DNA of 61,141 nt from JAFGMQ01 sp036733345 (GTDB taxonomy: Bacteria > Desulfobacterota > DSM-4660 > Desulfatiglandales > Desulfatiglandaceae), in assembly GCA_036733345.1 (NCBI GenBank), contig DAINAR010000016.1:1-61141 (forward strand), in the 5' to 3' direction. A model generated the notes under the pieces. That model ran no database searches and had not been told where the DNA came from. It saw nothing but the letters and a program-made list of their open reading frames with translations. The translations under genes and the position numbers were made by a program. Below, piece after piece: positions 36,241-44,111 of this stretch; within the stretch, counting starts at the first letter, position 1; the number at the start of each line of letters is the position of its first letter.

Positions 36241-36954
36241 TCATCTGCAGTCAGGGCATTTTTCCCAGAAATCTTTCGGGATACCCTCAGTGATATTTTT
36301 GAAATATTCCAATTGAAACCACGGAGCAAAGGTTCTGTTGCAGACCTTGCATGTTTTCAGAGGAAGGGTTCTTGACCAGCGAACGATTGTCCTTTCTTTT
36401 TCGTTCTCCTCAATTTTTATGCAGTTTGTCGGACATACATAAACACAGGCGCCACAGGCTATGCAGGTTTTGGGATTAATTTCCAGGGGCGGGCCAACTT
36501 TTCTACCTGAACCCCTTCCTAAAAATGAAATAGCCTCAACACCGACAACCTCGCGGCAGACCCTTTCGCACAAACCACAGAGTATACAGTCATCATTATC
36601 CAGACTGAACCTGGGTGTGCCTACAGAATATTTTTCAGCCAACTCCCTTATTGCCGTAACATCGGGACACCTTGCCAGCATGAGTTCGATAACCATCCTT
36701 CTGGCTCTTGTGACCTTTTCAGTATCTGTCCTGACGCTAATGCCCGCAAGAACGGGATAATTGCATGATGTGGTAAGGCTTGTTTTTTTGCCTTGTGTAA
36801 TTTCTACGAGACAAAGTCTGCATGCGCCGTAAGATTCAAGGGCTTCGTGAAAACAAAGATGAGGGATGTCAAAACCATTATCAAGGGCCACCTGAAGCAC
36901 ATTCTGGCCTTCTTCACCCTCTACTTCAAAACCATCGATAGTAAATTTAATCAT
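36241..36954 (-). CDS. short NuoG/HoxU-like iron-sulfur subunit with C-terminal zinc-ribbon-like tail
   Basis: A 237-residue electron-transfer subunit. It has an N-terminal [2Fe-2S] ferredoxin domain with Cys34, Cys45, Cys48 and Cys64, and two [4Fe-4S] motifs (Cys123/126/129/133 and Cys164/167/170/174). The His-Cys3 cluster site that normally lies between these in NuoG and HoxU is missing; only Cys96 remains. A tail with CKVC (202-205) and CPDC (233-236) looks like a zinc ribbon or rubredoxin-like site. There is no hydrogenase or molybdopterin domain. It is the last gene after the NuoE- and NuoF-like genes of the por run, so it probably connects the flavoprotein to ferredoxin or to the Por subunits. 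Confidence 0.8.
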   Translation of the reverse strand: MIKFTIDGFEVEGEEGQNVLQVALDNGFDIPHLCFHEALESYGACRLCLVEITQGKKTSLTTSCNYPVLAGISVRTDTEKVTRARRMVIELMLARCPDVTAIRELAEKYSVGTPRFSLDNDDCILCGLCERVCREVVGVEAISFLGRGSGRKVGPPLEINPKTCIACGACVYVCPTNCIKIEENEKERTIVRWSRTLPLKTCKVCNRTFAPWFQLEYFKNITEGIPKDFWEKCPDCR

Positions 36955-37015
36955 CTTATTCCCCGTTACTCGTTTTTCAAGGACAGCAAGGAGCAGTTGT
37001 AAAATAACTCTTTAT

Positions 37016-38869
37016 TTAAACAACGTTAATAGCATCAAATTTACAGGATGCTATACATGCACCGCATCTTATGCATTTTTCAGGATCAATTCTGTGGGGC
37101 ATCTTTTTCTCGCCGCTTACTGCATCACTTGGGCAGACCTTCAGGCATTGGCCGCATCCTGTGCACTTTTCTTCATCAATTATATATGAAATCAGCGCCC
37201 TGCAGACGCCCGCAGGACACTTCTTTTCATTTATATGAGCCTCATATTCATCTCTGAAGTATCTTATAGTGCTCATCACAGGATTAGGAGCTGTCTGACC
37301 GAGGGCACATAAGGAAGCCTCAGAAACAACCCAGCTTAGCTCTTCGAGGAGTTCTATGTCTCCTTCTTTCCCCTCTCCTTTTGTGATGGCGTCAAGTATT
37401 TCATACATTCTGCGGATTCCATCCCTGCATGTTGTACACTTACCACAGGACTCTTCCTTAAGAAAATTCAAAAAATACTTGGCAATATCAACCATGCAGG
37501 TATTTTCATCCATTACAATCATGCCGCCGGAGCCCATCATGGATCCAACCTCTGTAAGCCTGTCAAAATCCACAGGCAAATCCAGCAATGATTCAGGTAT
37601 GCATCCGCCTGAAGGGCCTCCTGTCTGCACGGCCTTGAATTTTCTGCCCTCAGGGATACCTCCGCCGATATCATACACGATTTCTCTTATTGTAATGCCC
37701 ATGGGAACTTCAACAAGACCGGTATTGTTGACCTTCCCTACGAGTGAAAAGATCTTGGTTCCCTTGCTTTTTTCAGTCCCTATATTTCTGTACCAGTCAG
37801 CCCCCTTATTTATTATAAGAGGAACATTGGCCCATGTCTCCACATTGTTCAGGTTGGTAGGCTTATCCCACAGTCCCCTTTCAACAGTATGGATATGTTT
37901 TGCCCTTGGCTCACCTGCCTGTCCTTCAAGAGACGCCATAAGGGCTGTAGACTCTCCGCAGACAAATGCTCCGCCGCCCCTGCTCACCTTTATGTCGAAA
38001 CTGAAGCCACTGTTTAAGATGTTTTCACCTAATATTCCGTATTTTCTGAGCTGATCAATAGCTATTCCGACATTTTTGACTGCCAGGGGGTATTCATTGC
38101 GTACGTATATATAACCCTCATCCGAGCCGATAGCATAGGCCCCGATAATCATACCTTCAAGGACGGAATGTGGATTGCCTTCCAGGAGGCTTCTGTCCAT
38201 GTATGCGCCAGGGTCCCCTTCATCAGCATTGCAAACTACATAATGTTTTGTTCCATGGGCATTTCTGCAGGATTCCCATTTAACACCGGCGGGAAATCCT
38301 CCGCCCCCTCTGCCCCGGAGTCCTGATTCCTTTATAATGTCAATTACTTCAGAAGATGAAAGTTCAGTCAAAACCCTGCAGAGCGAGGTGTACCCGCCTA
38401 TGGCGATATAATCTTCTATTATTGCAGGATCAATCTTTCCGTTGTTCCCAAAAATGAGCCTCATCTGTCCCTTATAAAAGGGGACATCGTCTTCTTTGAT
38501 GATTTTTTCACCTGTCCGAGGGTTGGTATACAAAAGGCGGTCAATGATTTTGTTTTTAAGAAGTGTATCAGATACAATTTGCATCGTATCATCATGAGTT
38601 ACACCCTGATAAAATATCCTTTGCGGATTTATGACAACAACAGGTCCCTTTTCGCAAAAACCATGACAGCCAGTTGTTCTGATATCAATAGAATTTTCAA
38701 GCCCATGTTTTGTTAGTGCATCTCTGAATCCTTGCGTAACCTTTTCACATCCAAAGGCACGGCATCCGGTGCCGGAGCAAATGGTAATACAGGGCTTATC
38801 AGGATCCCTGCTGACCAGAATTTCTTCCCTGACTTTTTCAAGGTCCTTTACGGTTTTGATCTTTTTCAT
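37016..38869 (-). CDS. NuoF/HydB-like NAD(H)-binding flavoprotein subunit
   Basis: The 617-residue protein has the architecture of the beta subunit of bifurcating [FeFe] hydrogenases. In order: an N-terminal thioredoxin-like [2Fe-2S] domain (Cys31, Cys36, Cys68, Cys72), the FMN/NADH-binding core (GLRGRGGGGFPAGVKW and SRGGGAFVCGESTAL), a [4Fe-4S] motif in SCGKCTTCRDG, and a C-terminal two-cluster ferredoxin domain (Cys569/572/575/579 and Cys599/602/605/609). Complex I NuoF lacks both end domains. It lies between a NuoE-like and a NuoG/HoxU-like gene and directly downstream of porCDAB, suggesting NAD(H) as the electron partner of the Por enzyme. AAGGA precedes the ATG. Confidence 0.9.
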   Translation of the reverse strand: MKKIKTVKDLEKVREEILVSRDPDKPCITICSGTGCRAFGCEKVTQGFRDALTKHGLENSIDIRTTGCHGFCEKGPVVVINPQRIFYQGVTHDDTMQIVSDTLLKNKIIDRLLYTNPRTGEKIIKEDDVPFYKGQMRLIFGNNGKIDPAIIEDYIAIGGYTSLCRVLTELSSSEVIDIIKESGLRGRGGGGFPAGVKWESCRNAHGTKHYVVCNADEGDPGAYMDRSLLEGNPHSVLEGMIIGAYAIGSDEGYIYVRNEYPLAVKNVGIAIDQLRKYGILGENILNSGFSFDIKVSRGGGAFVCGESTALMASLEGQAGEPRAKHIHTVERGLWDKPTNLNNVETWANVPLIINKGADWYRNIGTEKSKGTKIFSLVGKVNNTGLVEVPMGITIREIVYDIGGGIPEGRKFKAVQTGGPSGGCIPESLLDLPVDFDRLTEVGSMMGSGGMIVMDENTCMVDIAKYFLNFLKEESCGKCTTCRDGIRRMYEILDAITKGEGKEGDIELLEELSWVVSEASLCALGQTAPNPVMSTIRYFRDEYEAHINEKKCPAGVCRALISYIIDEEKCTGCGQCLKVCPSDAVSGEKKMPHRIDPEKCIRCGACIASCKFDAINVV

Positions 38870-38878
38870 CTTTTTTCC

Positions 38879-39340
38879 TTAAAGATCCTTTCTATATTGA
38901 TCGATTGTGGACGAAACCTTTGCAGGTGTCATCTTGCCATGGTATTCGTTTCCAATTACTATAACAGGACCAAGGGCACAGGAGCCCAGGCAATTAACGG
39001 TTTCAAGAGAAAAAAGCCTGTCTTCAGTCATCTCTCCAACTTCAATGCCAAGATGCATCTTTATCCTGTCGAGAACCATTGCAGCCCCCCTTACATGACA
39101 TGCCGTGCCAAGGCATACATTAATAGGATATTTACCCCTTGGCTTAAGGCTGAAGGCATTATAGAAAGTGGCTATCCTGTAAATCCTTGTTAAAGGCATT
39201 GATAGTCTTTCAGAGATGTATTCCAGAGCGTTTTCAGGGAGATAGTTTTCTTTTTCCTGAAGGTCCTGTAAAATCCCTATAATGGAAGACTGCTCATAAT
39301 TATATTTCTTCAGAATCTGATCAACAGGCCTTGTATCCAT
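38879..39340 (-). CDS. NuoE/HydC-like [2Fe-2S] subunit
   Basis: The 153-residue protein has a helical N-terminal part and a thioredoxin-like [2Fe-2S] domain with Cys76, Cys81, Cys117 and Cys121 (CLGTACHVRG and NCLGSCALGP). Proteins of this kind pair with a NuoF-type flavoprotein in complex I, NAD-reducing hydrogenases, formate dehydrogenases and bifurcating enzymes. Its ATG follows directly on the porB stop (TAA ATG), with GGAG five bases upstream of the ATG, and its own stop is 9 bases before the NuoF-like gene. It is thus the physical junction between the pyruvate oxidoreductase and NAD modules. Confidence 0.92.
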   Translation of the reverse strand: MDTRPVDQILKKYNYEQSSIIGILQDLQEKENYLPENALEYISERLSMPLTRIYRIATFYNAFSLKPRGKYPINVCLGTACHVRGAAMVLDRIKMHLGIEVGEMTEDRLFSLETVNCLGSCALGPVIVIGNEYHGKMTPAKVSSTIDQYRKDL

Positions 39341-40270
39341 TTAATCTCCTTGTTCAATCTTTTTCTTTAATTTTCCATATTCTTTATCAACTCTTTTTTG
39401 GATTGTATCAATCAATTTTTCATCAAGATGGCTGAAGCGGCCCTGCATCTTAAGATAATCACCAACAGGCCTTAAATTTCCAATTTTTACTGTGAACCTG
39501 TATCTGCCTTTTTCCACTTCATAAAGCGGGAATATTCCTGTCTCAACTGCAAAGCGACCGGCTTTTATTGCTTGGTGGGGGGGCAGTCTCCAGCCTGTGG
39601 GGCATACGGAAAGTATATGAACATATGCCGGACCTTTGATTCCTGCCGCCTTTTTAACCTTTTCTATAAGATCAACAGGATAGCTCGGACAGGCAGTGGC
39701 CACATAGGGAATATTGTGGGCGGCTGCTATTTCAGGCATATTTTTTTTCCAGGTTATCTGACCCGGCACTACCCTGCCCGCAGGGGATGTTGTAGTTGCT
39801 GCTCCAAAAGGTGTTGATGATGATCTCTGAATGCCGGTATTCATATATGCCTCATTATCATAGCATATATAGGTAAAGTCATGTCCCCTTTCAAGGGCTC
39901 CTGAGAGGGCCTGGACACCAATATCGCTTGTGCCTCCGTCTCCTGCCATGGCAAGGAAGTTTATCCGTTTTTTGGGTATTCTTCCTTTTCTCATCAGGAC
40001 CTTAATACCAGCCTCAACACCGGAGGCTACCGCCGCAGCATTTTCAAAGGCGACATGGATCCAGGGAACCCTCCAGTTAGTAAAGGGCATTGGGGATGAA
40101 ATAATCTCCATACAACCCGTTGCCGATGCAACTATTGTATCTCTTCCCATGGCCTTGGCAACAAGCCTTACGGCCAGTGCCTCTGCGCAGCCCTGGCATG
40201 CCCTGTGTCCGGGTGAAAAATACTCTTTTCTGGTAATCAGTTTATATGCATATACATTAGTGCTTTCCAT
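39341..40270 (-). CDS. porB: pyruvate:ferredoxin oxidoreductase, beta (thiamine diphosphate) subunit
   Basis: Binds thiamine diphosphate and a [4Fe-4S] cluster in the four-subunit pyruvate oxidoreductase. The 309-residue protein has the cluster/TPP motif GHRACQGCAEAL, the TPP-Mg motif GDGGTSDIG....... followed by NEAYMNTG, and CPTGWR, which is typical of pyruvate-type rather than 2-oxoglutarate-type beta subunits. Start and stop overlap or abut both neighbours: TAATG with porA and TAA-ATG with the NuoE-like gene. Confidence 0.93.
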   Translation of the reverse strand: MESTNVYAYKLITRKEYFSPGHRACQGCAEALAVRLVAKAMGRDTIVASATGCMEIISSPMPFTNWRVPWIHVAFENAAAVASGVEAGIKVLMRKGRIPKKRINFLAMAGDGGTSDIGVQALSGALERGHDFTYICYDNEAYMNTGIQRSSSTPFGAATTTSPAGRVVPGQITWKKNMPEIAAAHNIPYVATACPSYPVDLIEKVKKAAGIKGPAYVHILSVCPTGWRLPPHQAIKAGRFAVETGIFPLYEVEKGRYRFTVKIGNLRPVGDYLKMQGRFSHLDEKLIDTIQKRVDKEYGKLKKKIEQGD

Positions 40271-41451
40271 TACTTGCCCCTCACCCCGTAATATTCATAG
40301 TCTTCTTCCAGGGGATTCGTCTTTATCTTTTCCATGGATCTCTCGTACATTCTTTTAAAATCATCCACTGTAACGTCTCTCCCTGCCAGACCGCATATAA
40401 AATTGGTGATATTCGGCTGATTTTTCGTCTTGTACAAGACAGCACGCAATTCGATTGCCAGGGGGCCGCCCTGCCCTCCGTAAGATATGGCCCTGTCAAT
40501 AACAATAAGGTTATTTGCATTCTTCACGGCCTCACGAAATTCGTCAAACGGAAACGGCCTCCAGAGCCTGTCCATGACAAGTCCAACGGATTTTCCCTCA
40601 TCCCTTAACTCGTCAACAACCATCGAGACGGTTTCACCATAGCTCCCCTGGGTTATGAAAAGGGTTTCTGCATCATCACTTTTGTATGTTTCGACAGGGT
40701 TATAATACCTGCCCACAATATCCCCGAGTTCCTTCCACGCCGATATAATCTCGCCTTTTGATTGAATAAGCGGCTCATCCTGTGCCACCTTTGCCTCTGA
40801 AAAAATGTAGGGCATGCCAACGCCCCCCATAGTAACCGGTTTGTCTGGATGAAGTGAATGAACCGGCTTGAACGGGGGAAGATATCTTTCCACCTGCTCC
40901 TTTTCCCACATCTCCACCGGCTCAATAACGTGTGTCAATATGAAACCATCCATATGAATCATCAGAGGCAGCATGACATTTTGGCTTTCAGCGACCCTGA
41001 ATCCAAAAAGCACATGATCAAAGACCTCCTGACCATTATTGACAAAGACCTGTATCCATCCGCAATCTCTGATAGACATAACATCGGTGTGATCATTCCA
41101 AATGCTTATTGGCCCTGATAAAGACCTGTTTGCAAGAATTGTAACAATCGGAAGTCTCATGGATGCTACAATGTGGACGATTTCGTTCATTAATGCAAGT
41201 CCTTGAGAGCTAGTGCATGTAAAAACCCTTGCTCCTGCTGCCGAAACACCTGCACACACACTCATGGCGGAGTGTTCTGATTCGACGGGGATGAATTCCG
41301 CATCCAGTTGCCCGTCATTTACAAGTTCCGATAAGTGTTCGACAATATGAGTCTGGGGGGTTATGGGGTATGCTGCAATGCAGTCAACGTCCGCCATTTT
41401 TACCGCTTCTGCTGCAGACAGGGAGACTTCCAGACCGATTCGATTACCCAT
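40270..41451 (-). CDS. porA: pyruvate:ferredoxin oxidoreductase, alpha subunit
   Basis: Pyruvate-binding subunit. The 393-residue protein has the conserved N-terminal domain (AAYPITPQTHIVEHL, and the SEHSAMSVCAGVSAAGARVFT region) and the middle domain near VMDRLWRPFPFDE that helps bind CoA in relatives. It overlaps porD upstream and porB downstream by one base each (TAATG), a mark of stoichiometric expression. Pyruvate is favoured as the substrate because porB carries CPTGWR. Confidence 0.93.
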   Translation of the reverse strand: MGNRIGLEVSLSAAEAVKMADVDCIAAYPITPQTHIVEHLSELVNDGQLDAEFIPVESEHSAMSVCAGVSAAGARVFTCTSSQGLALMNEIVHIVASMRLPIVTILANRSLSGPISIWNDHTDVMSIRDCGWIQVFVNNGQEVFDHVLFGFRVAESQNVMLPLMIHMDGFILTHVIEPVEMWEKEQVERYLPPFKPVHSLHPDKPVTMGGVGMPYIFSEAKVAQDEPLIQSKGEIISAWKELGDIVGRYYNPVETYKSDDAETLFITQGSYGETVSMVVDELRDEGKSVGLVMDRLWRPFPFDEFREAVKNANNLIVIDRAISYGGQGGPLAIELRAVLYKTKNQPNITNFICGLAGRDVTVDDFKRMYERSMEKIKTNPLEEDYEYYGVRGK

Positions 41452-41744
41452 TACTCTTCCTCCTCAATCATTTTTATAGATTGGGTAGGGCACTCATTTG
41501 CACAGATTCCACAACCCTTGCAATAATATAGATCAGCATCAAACCAGCCCTCTTCGGTTTCATTTATAGCGGCGTCAGGGCAGAAGATATAGCAGATGCC
41601 GCATTTTACACATCTGTCTCTGTCCCAGACCGGTCGAAGAGATCTCCAGTCCCCGGTCCTGTATTCAGAAGCATTTCCGGCATTGGTTACAACAGCGCCA
41701 ATTTCAAGTTCCTGCCAGCTCAGGTCAACCTTTGTTTTTGCCAA
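41451..41744 (-). CDS. porD: pyruvate:ferredoxin oxidoreductase, delta (ferredoxin) subunit
   Basis: Two-cluster ferredoxin subunit that takes electrons from the thiamine diphosphate subunit. Counted from the preferred start it has about 97 residues, with two CxxCxxCxxxCP motifs (CVKCGICYIFCP and CKGCGICANECP). Start choice: the longest frame begins at 41774 and overlaps porC, but GAGGAG lies 7 bases before a TTG at 41744. This gives (M)AKTKVDLSWQELEIG, a usual family N-terminus. It is followed by porA with a one-base overlap. Confidence 0.92.
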   Translation of the reverse strand: MAKTKVDLSWQELEIGAVVTNAGNASEYRTGDWRSLRPVWDRDRCVKCGICYIFCPDAAINETEEGWFDADLYYCKGCGICANECPTQSIKMIEEEE

Positions 41745-41763
41745 GATAGTTCTCCTCAAATAA

Positions 41764-42312
41764 CTAATAATCAAGTTCTGTTTCTTTAAAGGCCCGTTTA
41801 AAGGCCTTTATATTTTTATCCGCAATCCTGCCGAACCTTTTTTTAAGCGGTTCGACAAGGGAATCAGGGTTGACAACGGCCCTGGCCTTCAATAAAGCAC
41901 CGAGCATTGTTGTATTGGTGACAGGTATTCCTAATTCTTCCGTCGCTATTAGAGTGGCATTAACTACAGCAAGCTTACACCTGAATCCCAGCTCTTTCCG
42001 TATCTTCCCGGCATTATATTTGGTGTTGGTAATTAATATGCCGTTTTCTTTTAAACCTTCTGCAACATTTACAAGGCGCAGTATAGAAGGGTCAAGCACG
42101 AGGACAAGGTCAGGTTCATTTATATTGGATCTTATCTTAATCTGCCTTTCATCAATACGGCAGAATGCTACGACAGGTGCACCTCGTCTTTCCGGACCGA
42201 AACTGGGAAATGCCTGGCCATAATTTCCCTCGTTAATAGCAGCCAGGGCCAAAAGTTCTGCAGAGGTTACAGCACCCTGTCCACCTCGACCATGAAGCCT
42301 GATTTCCAGCAT
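41764..42312 (-). CDS. porC: pyruvate:ferredoxin oxidoreductase, gamma subunit
   Basis: The 182-residue subunit has the conserved start EIRLHGRGGQGAVTSAELLA and QAFPSFGPERRGAPV, the CoA-side domain of 2-oxoacid oxidoreductases. AAGGAG precedes the ATG by 5 bases. It is the first gene of the seven-gene run porC-porD-porA-porB-NuoE-like-NuoF-like-HoxU-like. The 250-base upstream region has TATAAT-like elements on the minus strand but no well-spaced -35. Confidence 0.93.
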   Translation of the reverse strand: MLEIRLHGRGGQGAVTSAELLALAAINEGNYGQAFPSFGPERRGAPVVAFCRIDERQIKIRSNINEPDLVLVLDPSILRLVNVAEGLKENGILITNTKYNAGKIRKELGFRCKLAVVNATLIATEELGIPVTNTTMLGALLKARAVVNPDSLVEPLKKRFGRIADKNIKAFKRAFKETELDY

Positions 42313-42497
42313 TTTTTCTCCTTACATTAACGATATTTTAAGCCTTGTTTAACAATTAAGACATTATAATTGTCCAAATTCATTAGGACCAGCAATTCCT
42401 GCTTCTGCACCGGTTTATTGATCAATTTAACATGATTTCCCTAATATCAAAGGATTATACGCTTTACCTCCTGCAGTAAGGGCAGGGACATGATATG

Positions 42498-42522
42498 TTT
42501 TAATGCTATCAATGCATTAAAA
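42498..42522. repeat. perfect 9-bp inverted repeat between lepB and porC
   Basis: TTTTAATGC (42498-42506) and GCATTAAAA (42514-42522) flank a 7-base spacer. It lies 42 bases past the end of lepB and 186 bases before porC, both on the minus strand. It could terminate lepB or be an operator for the por run; the sequence alone does not decide. Confidence 0.4.
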
Positions 42523-42563
42523 AATAAATCTGTTCTCATATCATAACAGAGGTGTATACTGCT

Positions 42564-43181
42564 TTAGTTGATTACATGTAAAAAGCGTTTCCAGTGAGGC
42601 CATGACCAGTAAATGATGAAGGCCTTTCCCTTGACGGATTCTAAAGGTACAAAGCCCCAGAATCTGCTGTCGTAACTGTGTTGCCGATTATCTCCCATGA
42701 CAAAAAGGTGATTTTCAGGGACATTTATAGGTCCGATATGCGCTTTATCCAGTGATTGAGATGTGTTTTCAGCCCTATCAGAGTAAAAGCCATAAGGGTC
42801 ATCAAAGGCTTCTCCGTTTATCAGGATTTTCTCACCAAAAATTTCAATTTGATCGCCAGGCAATCCTATGACACGTTTGATGAAGTCCTTGCTTTTATCA
42901 ACAGGAAATATAAATACGACCACGTCGTTTCTTTTGGGTTTGCTGACAGGTATCATGGTGGTGTTAATGAAAGGGATCTTAATGCCATATATGAATTTGC
43001 TGACCAGAATATGGTCCCCAACCAGCAACGTAGGCTCCATTGAGCCTGAAGGGATTTTAAAGGCCTGTACCACAAATGTCCTTATAAAAAGGGCTAAAAT
43101 TACCGCAATAACAGCGGCTTCGGCATATTCACGAAAAACACTTTTCTTTTTTAGCTTCTCTTTGGATGGTTTAATAATCAA
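42564..43181 (-). CDS. lepB: signal peptidase I
   Basis: Inner-membrane protease that removes signal peptides from exported proteins. The 205-residue protein has one N-terminal membrane helix (about 17-38), catalytic Ser47 in PSGSMEPT and catalytic Lys102 in the box that runs into RVIGLPGD, then the MGDNR..S.DSR box. The start is TTG, with GGAGG 9 bases upstream; no ATG is suitable. It lies alone between the por run and the pilus locus. The neighbouring large secreted proteins would be clients of some signal peptidase, but lipoproteins use another. Confidence 0.95.
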   Translation of the reverse strand: MIIKPSKEKLKKKSVFREYAEAAVIAVILALFIRTFVVQAFKIPSGSMEPTLLVGDHILVSKFIYGIKIPFINTTMIPVSKPKRNDVVVFIFPVDKSKDFIKRVIGLPGDQIEIFGEKILINGEAFDDPYGFYSDRAENTSQSLDKAHIGPINVPENHLFVMGDNRQHSYDSRFWGFVPLESVKGKAFIIYWSWPHWKRFLHVIN

Positions 43182-43595
43182 AGAAGAGAACCTCCATAAG
43201 CGGTTTTTAACTTGGAAAAATATATAAAATTTAAACTTAACCGGTAATGTTTGTAAAGAAAATTTTGGATTCTTTTGTTATTTTGGAGGTAAGTACGATA
43301 ATAAAATATACTAATTTGAATAATAGGATAACAATATGTAGTATCATTATTGTTGTTTATATACTATATCTATATAAATTATATTAAATTAATTAAAATT
43401 ATAATAATTGTTTGACAAATTAAGCATTATATGGTTTTGTATATAAAAAGGTTATTTTTGTAATTATGATGAACATGAGCGTTAATTATTATTGCTCGGA
43501 GAAAAAGTTTCAGTAGTCAGGAAAGAATATTCAGCAAGAGATTCAGCAGGACTTGCTAAATATTGAACAAGGAGTAATCAGATTCGGAGGATGAA
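43182..43595. other. AT-rich divergent region upstream of lepB and the XRE gene
   Basis: The 414 bases are among the most AT-rich of the window. A perfect TTGACA occurs at 43412-43417, but no good -10 lies at normal spacing. A GGAGGA ribosome binding site stands before the TTG of the XRE gene. No RNA gene was recognised. Confidence 0.45.
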
Positions 43596-43796
43596 TTGGC
43601 TCGTAACAGCGTAAAGGATATACGTGAAGGCCTCCTGATGAGCAAGGCAGAGCTTGCCAGAAAGGCAGGGATTTCATCCTTGACAATTGACAGGATTGAA
43701 AAAGGAAAGGACTGTCGGCTGGAAACCAAGAGAAAGATTATACTTGCGCTTGGATACAGTTTGTCCGAGAAAGACAAGGTTTTTCCGGCTGGTTAA
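43596..43796 (+). CDS. small XRE-family helix-turn-helix regulator
   Basis: This 66-residue protein is essentially a single Cro/C1-type helix-turn-helix domain: IREGLLMSKAELARKAG, then the recognition segment SSLTIDRIEKG, then TKRKIILALGYSLSEKD. It starts with TTG about 5 bases after GGAGGA. It stands just upstream of pilM on the same strand. I have an unverified memory of near-identical small regulators preceding pilM in related genomes, so control of the pilus genes is plausible. Confidence 0.8.
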   Translation: MARNSVKDIREGLLMSKAELARKAGISSLTIDRIEKGKDCRLETKRKIILALGYSLSEKDKVFPAG

Positions 43797-44111
43797 AAGC
43801 GATAGGCTTTTTATTAATGTTGATTCAAGGTTAGCGCGGGTATTGAGTATGAGATTTTCAAACCCACAGATTATTGATGGTTTTGTTGGAAGTCGTCACC
43901 CCGATGAAAATCGGGGTCCAGAGGTTTCATAAGTGATTGAAAAAACTGGATTCCGGCACCGAACAGGAATCCGGGACAGGCTGGAGTTTACCCGCCAATG
44001 TTTGTGGCGGGTTTACCCGCACTTGATTAGGGGCCGGAATGACGGAAAGAGAGCATTTTTGACTTTTTGCGAGTTCATCATTATTGATTAAATCAGCAGG
44101 AAATTTTTACT
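43797..44111. other. spacer between the XRE gene and pilM, mostly repeat DNA
   Basis: The 315 bases hold an interspersed repeat (43894-44044) and the AGGAA ribosome binding site of pilM. No additional gene is supported. Confidence 0.5.
43894..44044. repeat. REP-like interspersed repeat with nested hairpins
   Basis: Begins CGTCACCCCGATGAAAATCG and ends CCGGAATGACG, so it shares the outer CGTCA...GAATGACG plan with the repeat at 12044-12110. Internal hairpins include CCCCGAT with ATCGGGG and ACCCGCCA with TGGCGGGT. It separates the small regulator from the pil genes. Confidence 0.75.

Noticed and set aside
43687..43932. 81-residue open frame overlapping the XRE gene
   Set aside because: Alternative frame of the XRE gene that continues into repeat DNA; no start signal.
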